From: Mycolicibacterium wolinskyi
GTDB lineage: Bacteria > Actinomycetota > Actinomycetes > Mycobacteriales > Mycobacteriaceae
DNA: 64,000 bases
Direction: 5' to 3'
Assembly (NCBI RefSeq): GCF_002101965.1
Contig: NZ_LQQA01000029.1
Span: 452,148-516,147, forward strand
Shown piece after piece: positions 33,006 to 41,595 of the stretch. Every line of letters begins with the position of its first letter. The first letter of the stretch is position 1. A program made the translations under genes and the position numbers. The notes beneath the pieces were generated by a model. That model worked only from the letters and a program-made list of their open reading frames with translations. It was not told the DNA's origin and did no database searches.

Positions 33006-33614
33006 TCACACGATCAGCACGTCGAGCGTTCGCGGGCCGTGCACACCTTCCACCCGCTCCAGCTCGATGTCACTGGTGGCGCTCGGACCGGAGATGAATG
33101 TCAGCGGACGGTCGGTGCTCAAGGCCGCGAATCCCTGCGGCACGGTGTCGACGATCTGGTCGGCACGCACGACGCAGATGTGGTGGTCTGGCACGAGCGT
33201 GATCGCGCGGCGGCCCTGCGTCGCACCCGCGTCGAGCACGATCGTGCCCGTCGCGGCGATTCCGACCGCGCATCCGGTCAACACGGCGTCGGCGCTGTCG
33301 AGTTCGTCGATGCTGAGCGCGGGTTCGTCGACCACCGTCCGTACGTCGTGCACCCAGTCCGCCGGCAGATCCGCCGGTATCACCACGGCCGCGTCGGGTC
33401 CCACGAGTTTGCGTACGGTGGCAGCGATTTCGTCCGCCGCGATCCGGTAGACGTTGGCCCGGTACTCGGCGACCGTCTCCGAGAAGCGCTCGATGTCACC
33501 GGGCCCGGTGAGCGGTGCCCGGTCGTAATCGCGGGGTACCACCACCGGTGCAGGCGGTGCGGCGGCCAGTGCATCACGGATGCGGCCCAGCACCGCCGTC
33601 CTGGCGTCGGTCAT
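33006..33614 (-). CDS. lutC: Lactate utilization protein C (LUD domain)
   Basis: 202 residues of the LUD/LutC family. Typical segments are ADAVLTGCAVGIAATGTIVLDAG and HICVVRADQIVDTVPQG with a final FISGPSATSDIELERVEGVHGPR motif. It is the third subunit of the LutABC L-lactate oxidation system, needed for function though its exact role is unknown. ATG at 33614 overlaps the lutB stop as ATGA. Confidence 0.92.
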   Translation of the reverse strand: MTDARTAVLGRIRDALAAAPPAPVVVPRDYDRAPLTGPGDIERFSETVAEYRANVYRIAADEIAATVRKLVGPDAAVVIPADLPADWVHDVRTVVDEPALSIDELDSADAVLTGCAVGIAATGTIVLDAGATQGRRAITLVPDHHICVVRADQIVDTVPQGFAALSTDRPLTFISGPSATSDIELERVEGVHGPRTLDVLIV

Positions 33615-35080
33615 CGCAGATCCTCCCCGTGCGTGCGCACCCACCACTGCCGGAACGTTTCCTTCGGAGGCTCGGGGATGTCGCGGCTGGCCGTCCATTT
33701 CGAGGCGGGCCACGGCAGTGCAGAGATGCGGTGGTCCTTGCCTGCGATCAGGCGTCCGGCCGCGAGTGCCTTCTCCGCCAACGAGAACCGGCCCGCGCCT
33801 GCCATCGCCCAGCCTGCGGCCTTCATCGCGAGGTCCTGGCCACCGGGCAGGCCGCCCCGCTCGGAATCGACTTGCTTTGCCCGCAGATGCACGAGGATCG
33901 ACGGGATGTCGATGCGCACCGGGCACGCTTCGAAACACGCCCCGCACAGCGACGACGCATACGGCAGGCTGGCATTGGGATCGCTGTGGCCGGTGGTGCC
34001 GGTGAGCTGGGGGCTCAGGATCGCCCCGATCGGACCGGGATAGACAGAACCGTAGGCGTGCCCGCCGGTGCGTTCGTATACCGGGCACACATTCAGGCAG
34101 GCACTGCACCGAATGCAATGCAGCGCAGCCCGTCCCACCTCGTCGGCCAGCACCTGGGTGCGGCCGTTGTCGAGCAGCACCAGGTGAAACTCCTGCGGCC
34201 CGTCACCGGGATGCACACCCGTCCACATCGAGGTGTAGGGATTCATCCGCTCGGCCGTGGACGATCGCGGCAGCAGTTGCATGAACACTTCGAGATCGGA
34301 GAACGTCGGCACGATCTTCTCGATGCCCATGACGGTGATCAGCGTCTCGGGCAGTGTCAGGCACATTCGCCCGTTGCCCTCGGATTCCACCACCGTCAGT
34401 GTGCCCGTCTCGGCCACACCGAAATTCGCACCGCTCACCGCAACTTTGGCGGTCAGAAACTTCCGGCGCAGATGCGCGCGGGCCGCCATCGCCAGCACTC
34501 GCGGTTCGTCGGTGAGCTTGCCGGCGTCAGGCATCTCGCGTTCGAAGATCTCGCGAATCTCGGCACGGTTGCGGTGGATCGCGGGCACCAGGATATGGCT
34601 CGGCTTGTCGTGGCCGAGTTGCACGATCAGTTCGGCGAGGTCGGTCTCGAACGCCGCGATACCTTCGGCTTCCAGGTGTTCGTTGAGGCCGATCTCCTGG
34701 GTCGCCATGGACTTGACCTTGACGACCTCCACGGAGCCGGTGGCGCGGATCAGATCGGTGACGATCCGGTTCGCCTCGTCGGCGTCGCGGGCCCAGTGTA
34801 CGACGCCGCCGCGTTCGGTGACGTTGCGCTCGAGCTGTTCGAGGAGCTCGGGCAGCCGGGCCATCACGTCTTGTTTGATGGCGCTGCCCGCGGCCCGAAG
34901 CTCTTCCCAGTCAGCGCATTCCGCGACTGCCCTCAGGCGCTTGGCGCGAATCGTATGCGTGGCGTGGCCGATGTTGCGGCGTAGTTGTGAGTTGGCGAGT
35001 GCGGTACGCGCCGCGCTGGGAAACGACTCGTCACCGCGCAGGTTGCCCAGCCCCGGGTTGCCGAGAAACGTCGCCGTCAT
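33611..35080 (-). CDS. lutB: Lactate utilization iron-sulfur protein B
   Basis: 489 residues. The N-terminal part is a LUD domain; the C-terminal part has two four-cysteine ferredoxin motifs, CIRCSACLNVCPVYERTGG and CGACFEACPVRIDIPSI, which carry two 4Fe-4S clusters. The ATG at 35080 overlaps lutA by ATGA; codons further upstream lie inside lutA. With LutA and LutC it oxidises L-lactate to pyruvate at the membrane-cytoplasm side. Confidence 0.93.
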   Translation of the reverse strand: MTATFLGNPGLGNLRGDESFPSAARTALANSQLRRNIGHATHTIRAKRLRAVAECADWEELRAAGSAIKQDVMARLPELLEQLERNVTERGGVVHWARDADEANRIVTDLIRATGSVEVVKVKSMATQEIGLNEHLEAEGIAAFETDLAELIVQLGHDKPSHILVPAIHRNRAEIREIFEREMPDAGKLTDEPRVLAMAARAHLRRKFLTAKVAVSGANFGVAETGTLTVVESEGNGRMCLTLPETLITVMGIEKIVPTFSDLEVFMQLLPRSSTAERMNPYTSMWTGVHPGDGPQEFHLVLLDNGRTQVLADEVGRAALHCIRCSACLNVCPVYERTGGHAYGSVYPGPIGAILSPQLTGTTGHSDPNASLPYASSLCGACFEACPVRIDIPSILVHLRAKQVDSERGGLPGGQDLAMKAAGWAMAGAGRFSLAEKALAAGRLIAGKDHRISALPWPASKWTASRDIPEPPKETFRQWWVRTHGEDLR

Positions 35081-35811
35081 GCCGACGCCGCCAGGATCTC
35101 GGCCAGGTGCACGGTGCGCACCCCGGACCGCAGCCGGCTCAGCCCGCCGCCGATGTGCATCAGGCACGACGAGTCGCCTGCGCTGCACACCTCGGCACCG
35201 GTGTCGAGGATGTGCCCCATCTTGTCGGCGAGCATGGCGGTGGAGGTGTCGGAGTTCTTGATCGCGAATGTGCCGCCGAATCCGCAGCAGGAATCCGCGG
35301 CGGGCAGTTCGACCAGGGTGAGTCCTCGGACGTTGCGCAGCAGGCGCAGCGGTTTGTCACCGACACCCAGCATCCGCAGCGAATGGCAGGTCGGGTGGTA
35401 GGTGACGCGGTGTGGATAGTAGGCGCCGACATCATCCACGCCGAGCACGTCGATCAGGAACTCCGACAGCTCGTAGGTGCGGGATGAGATGTTCTCGGCG
35501 CGCGTGGCCAGCGCCTCGTCTCCGGCCCGGCGGGCCACCATGGCGTGCTGGTGGCGGACTGAGCCGACACACGATCCGGAGGGGGCGACGACCGCGTCGC
35601 ACCCCGCGCTCTCGAATGATTCGACGTGGTTGCGGACCACACCGACGGCCTCCTTGAGGTAACCGGTGTTGATATGCATTTGACCGCAACACGTTTGGCT
35701 CGACGGGAAGACCACCTGGTGGCCCAGCCGCTCGAGCAGTTGGACCGTGGCGATCGCGGCGGGTGGGAAGAGCGCATCCGCCAGGCAGGTCGCGAACAGG
35801 GCGATTCGCAT
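35077..35811 (-). CDS. lutA: Lactate utilization iron-sulfur protein A
   Basis: 244 residues with two CCG domains, SQTCCGQMHINTGY near residue 45 and ADSCCGFGGTF near residue 178, the cysteine-rich motifs that bind a 4Fe-4S cluster in LutA and heterodisulfide-reductase-like proteins. The ATG at 35811 is preferred because further upstream codons run into the operator pair. First gene of lutABC, transcribed away from the LldR-like regulator. Probable role: lactate to pyruvate, including lactate from rhamnose. Confidence 0.92.
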   Translation of the reverse strand: MRIALFATCLADALFPPAAIATVQLLERLGHQVVFPSSQTCCGQMHINTGYLKEAVGVVRNHVESFESAGCDAVVAPSGSCVGSVRHQHAMVARRAGDEALATRAENISSRTYELSEFLIDVLGVDDVGAYYPHRVTYHPTCHSLRMLGVGDKPLRLLRNVRGLTLVELPAADSCCGFGGTFAIKNSDTSTAMLADKMGHILDTGAEVCSAGDSSCLMHIGGGLSRLRSGVRTVHLAEILAASA

Positions 35812-35825
35812 GAACACTCCTAGGC

Positions 35826-35863
35826 TGTGGTCTGACCACAATAACCCGTGTGGTCAGACCACA
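35826..35863. promoter_or_regulatory. Twin perfect FadR/LldR-type operators between lutA and its regulator
   Basis: TGTGGTCTGACCACA at 35826-35840 and TGTGGTCAGACCACA at 35849-35863 are each perfect 15-bp palindromes with a single central base. Centres lie 23 bases apart, about two helical turns. They match the TGGTC-N-GACCA pattern of FadR-family GntR proteins and sit in the divergent space of about 80 bases, so one regulator can control both directions. Confidence 0.88.
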
Positions 35864-35890
35864 CCAGCGAAAGGCGCTATTCTCGTCGTC

Positions 35891-36577
35891 ATGCGCGCAC
35901 ACGAGCTGGTGCTGGAGCGGATCGAGCGAGATCTCGTCGCGGGCACACTGGCCGTGGGCGACCGACTGCCGGCCGAGCGCGCATTGGCCGAGAGCCTGTC
36001 GGTCAGCAGGGCCTCGGTGCGCGAGGCGATCCGCGTGCTGGAGGCCATGGGCGTGGTCCGGACTGCGGCCGGCTCCGGCCCGGACGCGGGCGCGATCATC
36101 ACGGCCGATGCCGCCACCTCGATCGGATCGGCGCTTCGACTGCACACCGCGACGCGGGCGTTGCCCATCGAAGATCTGGTGCGTACCCGAATTCTCTTGG
36201 AGACCTCAGCATTACGTGATGCGGCTGCGCTCAGTCCGCGCCCTGATCTCACAGAGATCAGGGCCATGCTCGACGCCATGGACGATCCGGCGCTGGAACC
36301 CGAACAGTTCCACCGGATCGATGCCGACTTCCACCTGGCGCTGACCGCGCTCGCCGGCAACGTGGTGGTGGAGGCGATGATGGCCGCGCTGCGTGGCCCG
36401 ATCCAGGGCTACATCCTGGCGGGCGTGCCGTTGCTCGACGATTGGGCGGGCGTCGCGTCGAACCTGCGCTGCGAGCACCGCGGTATCGTCACCGCCCTGT
36501 CCCGCGGACAGGGCAACAAGGCTGCCGAACTGGCCCGGGCCCACATCCAGGGATATGTAGATCTGATCGGCGGGTGA
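35891..36577 (+). CDS. FadR-family GntR regulator, LldR-like
   Basis: 228 residues: GntR winged helix (LAVGDRLPAERALAESLSVSRASVREAIRVL) in residues 15-70 and an FCD ligand domain after it, with the metal ligands expected in FHRIDADFHLALTALAG and CEHRGIVTALSRG. LldR proteins of actinobacteria release operator DNA on binding L-lactate. Divergent from lutABC with two perfect operators between, so it is very likely the lactate-responsive repressor of lut and of itself. ATG at 35891 follows the operators by 28 bases. Confidence 0.9.
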   Translation: MRAHELVLERIERDLVAGTLAVGDRLPAERALAESLSVSRASVREAIRVLEAMGVVRTAAGSGPDAGAIITADAATSIGSALRLHTATRALPIEDLVRTRILLETSALRDAAALSPRPDLTEIRAMLDAMDDPALEPEQFHRIDADFHLALTALAGNVVVEAMMAALRGPIQGYILAGVPLLDDWAGVASNLRCEHRGIVTALSRGQGNKAAELARAHIQGYVDLIGG

Positions 36578-36598
36578 CCGCTGGGCTACGGTTTGTTC

Positions 36599-37027
36599 AT
36601 GCTCGTCAATCGGTATGCCAGGTGGGCGGTGATCGCCATGGCCGGGTTGACGGCCGCCTGTACCGACGGCGCGAACACGGCCGCAGCGTCACCCGAGCAT
36701 GCCGTGCACCGGCACATCGCCGCCGCGAAGACCGGCGACGTCGCGACCCTGCGATCCGGGGCATGTGGAGCGCTGGCCACCGCGATGGAGCCCCACACCG
36801 ACGACGAGGTTCGCGCCCATTTCCTCGAGGCGTACTCGGCGGGGCCGGATCTGCTGTCGGTCGAACCCGATGGCGCGGGAAACCGGCGCATCGTCACCGG
36901 CTACTACAGCGACGTCACAGATCTCGACATCGCGTTCACCGTGGAGAACCTCGACGGCTGGAAGGTATGTGAAATACGCCGGGGCAACGGGAGATTCGGT
37001 CCGTTGCCGGGACCGTTCGAGCGGTGA
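36599..37027 (+). CDS. Small lipoprotein of unknown function
   Basis: 142 residues. A signal peptide ends in lipobox GLTAAC near residue 20, so the protein should be lipid-anchored outside the cytoplasmic membrane. The mature domain (HAVHRHIAAAKTGDVATLRSGACGAL with a later DLDIAFTVENLDGWKVCEI) looks like an NTF2/SnoaL-like or DUF4878-like alpha+beta cone with two cysteines that could pair. No catalytic site is recognised. ATG at 36599; a TTG six bases upstream is possible. Independent of neighbours in function as far as can be seen. Confidence 0.72.
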   Translation: MLVNRYARWAVIAMAGLTAACTDGANTAAASPEHAVHRHIAAAKTGDVATLRSGACGALATAMEPHTDDEVRAHFLEAYSAGPDLLSVEPDGAGNRRIVTGYYSDVTDLDIAFTVENLDGWKVCEIRRGNGRFGPLPGPFER

Positions 37028-37030
37028 CGG

Positions 37031-38269
37031 TCAACGGCGCCACTGCGCGCCGTTGTAGTGCTCCCACGGGCTGTAGTCGGCGATCAGTTCTTCCTGCGGC
37101 GGGCGTTCGGTTTCCGGGACGTGTTGCAGGTTGATGCGGATGCGGTACCAGATCGAGCTGGGGCCACGCATGCCGTCGACCAGAATGTCCACGGGCTCAA
37201 GCTTTTCGGCGACATCCGGGTACCGCCCCTTCCACACGTCGAGTGCGGCCATCGCCTCGTCTTTGGTTTTCGTGCGGGCGATCTCGATCAACGGCATGGT
37301 CGATTGCCTGCGCCCGTCGCGCGACGCGCCCTTCGGCGCTTTCTCGGCGGGCCCGAGCTCTTCGGCAAGGGCCAGTAACGCATCCAGCTCGCCGACGGTG
37401 GTGTCCATGCCTTCCCACGGATCGCCCAGTTCGGCGAACCGGTCCGGCACCGTGGCGATCGTGAACGCCTCGGGGCGGCACTCGGCTACCTCGTCCCAGC
37501 GCAACGGGGTCGACACCCGCGCGTCCGGCGTCGCACGCACCGAATAGGCCGAGGCCACGGTCCGGTCGAACGCGTTCTGGTTGAAGTCGACGAACACGCC
37601 TTCGCGTTCCTCTTTCCACCAGCGGGCGGTCGCCAGGTCGGGGGCGCGGCGCTCCACTTCGCGGGCGACGGTCTGGGCCGCGAGCCGGACCTGCTTGAAC
37701 GGCCAGCGGCGCTCGATCCGGGCATAGATGTGAAACCCGCGCGAGCCGGACGTCTTGGGCCAGGCCGTCAGCCCGTAATCCTCGAGAACCTCGCGGGCCA
37801 CGAGGGCGACGTCGACGATCTGACCCCACTCGACGCCGGGCATCGGGTCCAGATCGACCCGCAACTCGTCGGGATGGTCGAGGTCGTCGGACCGTACGGG
37901 ATGCGGGTTGAGGTCGACACAACCGAGGTTCACCGCCCACGCCAGCCCGGCGGCGTTGCGGATCACGGCCTCCTTGGCCGACGTGCCGGACCGGTACTTG
38001 AGTTCGGCCACCTCGATGAAATCCGGCCGCTTCTCCGGGGCCCGTTTCTGGAAGACCGCCTCGACAGTGATGCCTTTGACGAAGCGTTTGAGGATCATCG
38101 GACGGTCGTAAACCCCGCGCAAGGCACCGTCGGCGACCGCTTGGTAATAGCGGATCAGATCCAGTTTGGTGACACCCGGACGGCCGTCGAACCCAGGGAA
38201 AACCACCTTGTCCGGGTTGGTGACCGACACCTGCAGGCCGTCCAACTCCAGCGACAGTGCACCGGCCAT
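37031..38269 (-). CDS. polD2: Stand-alone LigD-type DNA/RNA polymerase (primase-polymerase)
   Basis: 412 residues of the archaeo-eukaryotic primase fold seen as the POL domain of LigD. The catalytic acidic pair is D139 and D141 in LRVDLDPMPG; KTSGSRGFHIYARI and VSTPLRWDEV are family motifs. M. smegmatis is known to have two such proteins outside LigD, PolD1 and PolD2, which fill short gaps and add ribonucleotides; synteny with Rv0269c beside fadD2 supports PolD2. It lacks ligase and nuclease domains; the C-terminal 80 residues are a family extension. The ATG at 38269 has GATGAGGTG before it; an ATG at 38326 would overlap the divergent fadD2 start. Confidence 0.88.
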   Translation of the reverse strand: MAGALSLELDGLQVSVTNPDKVVFPGFDGRPGVTKLDLIRYYQAVADGALRGVYDRPMILKRFVKGITVEAVFQKRAPEKRPDFIEVAELKYRSGTSAKEAVIRNAAGLAWAVNLGCVDLNPHPVRSDDLDHPDELRVDLDPMPGVEWGQIVDVALVAREVLEDYGLTAWPKTSGSRGFHIYARIERRWPFKQVRLAAQTVAREVERRAPDLATARWWKEEREGVFVDFNQNAFDRTVASAYSVRATPDARVSTPLRWDEVAECRPEAFTIATVPDRFAELGDPWEGMDTTVGELDALLALAEELGPAEKAPKGASRDGRRQSTMPLIEIARTKTKDEAMAALDVWKGRYPDVAEKLEPVDILVDGMRGPSSIWYRIRINLQHVPETERPPQEELIADYSPWEHYNGAQWRR

Positions 38270-38324
38270 CACCTCATCGTAGTGAGTTACCCCGGGTGCG
38301 ATAGCTGTCACATATTGTGTCGGC

Positions 38325-40031
38325 ATGCCAAGTCTGTCTGACCTGCCGGCGCAAGTGACCGCGAAGGCAAAGCAATACCTCGACCGTGGCGCTGCCGAGC
38401 TGCATTACGCCCGCAAGATGTTCGAGGCGGGGGCACTCAAACTGGAGTCGCCGCAGAACATGGCCGCAATGCTCGTCGACATCCGCAACTGGGGCGAGAT
38501 CGGCATGATCGCGTCGCTGAACGCGCGTCGGCACCCGAACCGTGTCGCGGTCATCGACGACAACGGCGAGATGACGTTCGGCGAACTGAACTCCGCCGCA
38601 CACGCCCTCGCCAACGAACTGGTCACGATGGGCGTTCGGGCCGGTGACGGCGTGGCGATCCTGGCCCGCAACCACCGGTGGTTTCTGGTGTCGGTCTACG
38701 GTGCGGCCCGCGCCGGGGCGCGCATCATCCTGCTCAACAGTGAATTCTCTGGCCCGCAGATCAAGGAGGTCGCCGCGCGCGAGGGCGCCAAGGTGATCAT
38801 CTACGACGACGAGTACACCGCTGCCGTCGCGCAGGCCGAACCCGAGCTCGGGAAGCTGCGCGCGCTGGGCACCAATCCCGACAAGGAAGAACCGTCCGGG
38901 AGCACCGACGAAACCCTTGCCGACGTCATCGCACGCAGCAACGGCAGGCCGGCGGCCAAGGTCAGCAAGCATTCGTCGATCATCATCCTGACCAGCGGCA
39001 CCACCGGCACCCCCAAGGGCGCGAACCGCGGCGCGCCGCCGTCGCTTGCCCCTATCGGCGGTGTCCTCTCCCACGTGCCGTTCAAGGCGGGTGAAGTGAC
39101 GTCGCTGCCGGCGCCGATGTTCCATGCGCTCGGCTTCCTGCACAGCACCATCGCGATGATGCTGGGTTCGACGCTCGTGCTGCGCCGGCGCTTCAAGCCG
39201 GCCACGGTGCTCGCCGACATCGAGAAGCACAAGGTGACTGCCGTGGTGGTGGTCCCGGTGATGCTCTCGCGCATGCTCGACCATCTCGAGCAGACCCAGC
39301 CCAAGCCCAACCTGTCGTCGCTGCGCATCGTGTTCGTGTCCGGCTCTCAGCTCGGCGCGGAACTGGCCACGCGGGCGCTCAAGGATCTCGGCCCGGTCAT
39401 CTACAACCTGTACGGCTCAACCGAGATCGCGTTCGCGAGCATCGCGCGCCCCAAGGATCTGTCGCTCAACCCCGCAACCGTCGGCCCGGTGGTCAAGGGC
39501 ATCACGGTGAAGATCCTCGACGACAACGGCCACGAGCTGCCGCAGGGTGAGGTCGGGCGCATCTTCGTACGCAACACCTTCCCGTTCGAGGGCTATACGG
39601 GTGGCGGCGGCAAGCAGATCATCGACGGCATGATGTCGTCGGGCGATGTCGGCTACTTCGACGAGCACGGTCTGCTCTACGTCAGCGGCCGTGACGACGA
39701 GATGATCGTGTCCGGCGGTGAGAACGTGTTCCCCGCCGAGGTCGAAGACCTCATCAGCGGCCATCCCGAGGTCGTCGAAGCCACCGCGCTCGGGGTCGAG
39801 GACAAGGAGTGGGGACACCGGCTGCGCGCGTTCGTGGTCAAGGCCGAAGGGGCCAGCGTCGACGAGGACGCCATCAAGCTCTACGTCAAAGAACACCTGG
39901 CCCGCTACAAGGTGCCGCGCGAGGTGATTTTCCTCGATGAGTTGCCGCGTAACCCGACCGGCAAGATCCTCAAGCGTGAGCTTCGCAATATCGAAGTCGG
40001 CGCCCCTGGCGAGACGAGTGCGGGAGACTGA
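38325..40031 (+). CDS. fadD2: Fatty-acid-CoA ligase FadD2
   Basis: 568-residue acyl-activating enzyme of the ANL superfamily. ATP/AMP motifs are ILTSGTTGTPKGANRG near residue 220, YGSTE near 364, and the hinge YVSGRDDEMIVSGGENVFPAEVE near 450; the catalytic lysine is in NPTGKILKREL at the end. It converts a fatty acid to acyl-CoA, feeding beta-oxidation or lipid synthesis. Gene position next to polD2 and near fadE6 matches M. tuberculosis fadD2. Divergent from polD2 with a shared 55-base promoter space. Confidence 0.9.
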   Translation: MPSLSDLPAQVTAKAKQYLDRGAAELHYARKMFEAGALKLESPQNMAAMLVDIRNWGEIGMIASLNARRHPNRVAVIDDNGEMTFGELNSAAHALANELVTMGVRAGDGVAILARNHRWFLVSVYGAARAGARIILLNSEFSGPQIKEVAAREGAKVIIYDDEYTAAVAQAEPELGKLRALGTNPDKEEPSGSTDETLADVIARSNGRPAAKVSKHSSIIILTSGTTGTPKGANRGAPPSLAPIGGVLSHVPFKAGEVTSLPAPMFHALGFLHSTIAMMLGSTLVLRRRFKPATVLADIEKHKVTAVVVVPVMLSRMLDHLEQTQPKPNLSSLRIVFVSGSQLGAELATRALKDLGPVIYNLYGSTEIAFASIARPKDLSLNPATVGPVVKGITVKILDDNGHELPQGEVGRIFVRNTFPFEGYTGGGGKQIIDGMMSSGDVGYFDEHGLLYVSGRDDEMIVSGGENVFPAEVEDLISGHPEVVEATALGVEDKEWGHRLRAFVVKAEGASVDEDAIKLYVKEHLARYKVPREVIFLDELPRNPTGKILKRELRNIEVGAPGETSAGD

Positions 40032-40040
40032 CTTTCCCCG

Positions 40041-40100
40041 GCGAACAGACACGTAGGTACCCCGTTTCTCGGCGATTGAGGGACTTACGTGTCTGTTCGC
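40041..40100. repeat. Long inverted repeat between fadD2 and the SDR gene
   Basis: GCGAACAGACACGTA at 40041-40055 pairs perfectly with TACGTGTCTGTTCGC at 40086-40100; the loop is 30 bases. It starts 10 bases after the fadD2 stop and ends 48 bases before the SDR start. Likely a factor-independent or processing hairpin that ends fadD2 transcription. Confidence 0.6.
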
Positions 40101-40147
40101 GGCGAAAAGGGGGAATAGTTCGTCGCTCCCGGTGGTAGTACTGCGTC

Positions 40148-40930
40148 GTGAACATCGACCTCACCGGAAAGACCGCACTAGTCACGGGCTCGACGCAGGG
40201 CATCGGCCTTGCCATCGCCGAGGCGCTCGCCCGCAGCGGGGCACGCGTCGCGATCAACGGGCGCACGGCGTCGCGTGTCGATGAAGCCGTCGCCAAGTTG
40301 GGCGATCACGACGTCATCGGCGTCGCGGCCGACGTCGCCACCGAGGACGGGACGGCGGATCTGCTGCGGCAGTTGCCCGCCGTCGACATCTTGGTCAACA
40401 ACCTCGGCATCTTCGGGGCGGTGCCTGCCCGCGAGATCACCGACGAGCAGTGGCGCTCCTACTTCGACGTGAATGTCCTTGCGGCCGTGCGGCTTATCCG
40501 CAGCTACCTGCCTGGTATGACAGAAAAGGGCTGGGGCCGGGCGATTCAGATCGCAAGCGATTCGGCCATCGTCATCCCCGAGGAGATGATCCATTACGGG
40601 GTGTCGAAGACAGCGTTGCTCGCGGTGTCGCGCGGTTTCGCGAAGGACGCCGCGGGCACCGGCGTGACCGTCAACTCGGTGATCGCCGGTCCCACCCACA
40701 CCGCGGGAGTCGAGGATTTTGTCTACCAGCTGGTCGACAAATCATTGCCATGGGACGAAGCGCAGCGTGAGTTCATGCGCAAGCATCGGCCGCAATCGCT
40801 TCTGCAGCGGCTGATCGAGCCGGAAGAGATTGCCAACATGGTCGCCTACCTGGCGTCTCCGTTGGCATCGGCGACCACCGGTGGCGCATTGCGGGTCGAC
40901 GGTGGTTACGTCGATTCGATTCTGCCGTAA
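40148..40930 (+). CDS. Short-chain dehydrogenase/reductase
   Basis: 260 residues with the classical SDR layout: cofactor loop TGSTQGIGLAIAEAL near residue 14, VNNLGIFGA near residue 83, and the active tyrosine-lysine pair in HYGVSKTALLAVSRG near residue 155. The acidic or basic residue after the second strand (NGRTASR) suggests NADP(H) preference but this is weak. Substrate unknown; about 40% of the chain is generic. It sits between fadD2 and the fadE6 group, so a role with lipid intermediates is possible. GTG start at 40148. Confidence 0.83.
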   Translation: MNIDLTGKTALVTGSTQGIGLAIAEALARSGARVAINGRTASRVDEAVAKLGDHDVIGVAADVATEDGTADLLRQLPAVDILVNNLGIFGAVPAREITDEQWRSYFDVNVLAAVRLIRSYLPGMTEKGWGRAIQIASDSAIVIPEEMIHYGVSKTALLAVSRGFAKDAAGTGVTVNSVIAGPTHTAGVEDFVYQLVDKSLPWDEAQREFMRKHRPQSLLQRLIEPEEIANMVAYLASPLASATTGGALRVDGGYVDSILP

Positions 40931-40935
40931 CGGAA

Positions 40936-41238
40936 TCAGGACATCATTGCGGAGCCTGGCACCGCGAGACACACGAGCGACAGCGCGAGCAGGAACCAAC
41001 CGGCGCCTTGCCAGATCGGCCAGGTGCCCTCGGCCCGCCAGATCTGATACGTCCGGATGAATGCGCCGACGCCGCCCACGAACGTGATGGTGGGCACCAG
41101 CACCGCCGAAAGTAGGGAACGGTCAAAAGCATAGAACGCCAACGCGATTCCGGCGATTGCCGCGACGATCACGACATACGTGACCGCCGACCGGAACATG
41201 CCGGGATCGTGCCAGCGTTTCTCGACGTCATTTGTCAT
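40936..41238 (-). CDS. Small three-helix membrane protein
   Basis: 100 residues starting at the ATG at 41238 (MTNDVEKRWHDPGMFRS). Three hydrophobic stretches are visible: VTYVVIVAAIAGIALAFYAF, LLSAVLVPTITFVGGVGAFI and AGWFLLALSLVCLAVPG. It resembles short mycobacterial membrane proteins of unknown function; no family name is recognised. Convergent with the SDR gene and just downstream of a secreted small protein gene on the same strand with a two-base gap, so the pair may be co-transcribed. Confidence 0.68.
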   Translation of the reverse strand: MTNDVEKRWHDPGMFRSAVTYVVIVAAIAGIALAFYAFDRSLLSAVLVPTITFVGGVGAFIRTYQIWRAEGTWPIWQGAGWFLLALSLVCLAVPGSAMMS

Positions 41239-41240
41239 GT

Positions 41241-41522
41241 TCACGGCCCATTGACGTACCACCCCAGGCAACCCGGCCGGTCTCGGCACGCGATGATGGC
41301 GCCGGCATCGGGTGCGGCGCCACGCACCTTGGGTGTCGTCCTCGGTGGCAGATTACAGTTCACGATGTAGGGGTTCCACGGGATGACCCCGTTTACACAT
41401 GGCCGGGCGTCCGCGGTGGGTGTGCTTTGGCTCCCCACCACCGAAGGACCGGCGAGCAGTGCGAACGCTGCCGCTGTTGCACCGGTCAAGCGCAGGACGC
41501 GATGTTTAGAAGTACTCATCAT
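41241..41522 (-). CDS. Small secreted cysteine-containing protein
   Basis: 93 residues. Start at the double ATG at 41517-41522, then a signal peptide (TSKHRVLRLTGATAAAFALLAG) with a likely cut around ADA-RP near residue 38. The mature chain of about 55 residues has four cysteines (PCVNG, VNCNLP, ACRDRPGC) that could form two disulfides, and several prolines and tryptophans. No conserved domain is recognised. It precedes the three-helix membrane protein on the same strand. Confidence 0.62.
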   Translation of the reverse strand: MMSTSKHRVLRLTGATAAAFALLAGPSVVGSQSTPTADARPCVNGVIPWNPYIVNCNLPPRTTPKVRGAAPDAGAIIACRDRPGCLGWYVNGP

Positions 41523-41595
41523 TAGTGCCAACCGTCGTCGATAGCCACCTATTTCGACGGTACGCCTACGTATGGCGAGCTCCCGAGAATGCACG

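Noticed and set aside
38270..38326. polD2 starting at the ATG at 38326
   Set aside because: It would overlap the divergent fadD2 start and leave no promoter; the ATG at 38269 has a better ribosome site and the family N-terminus.
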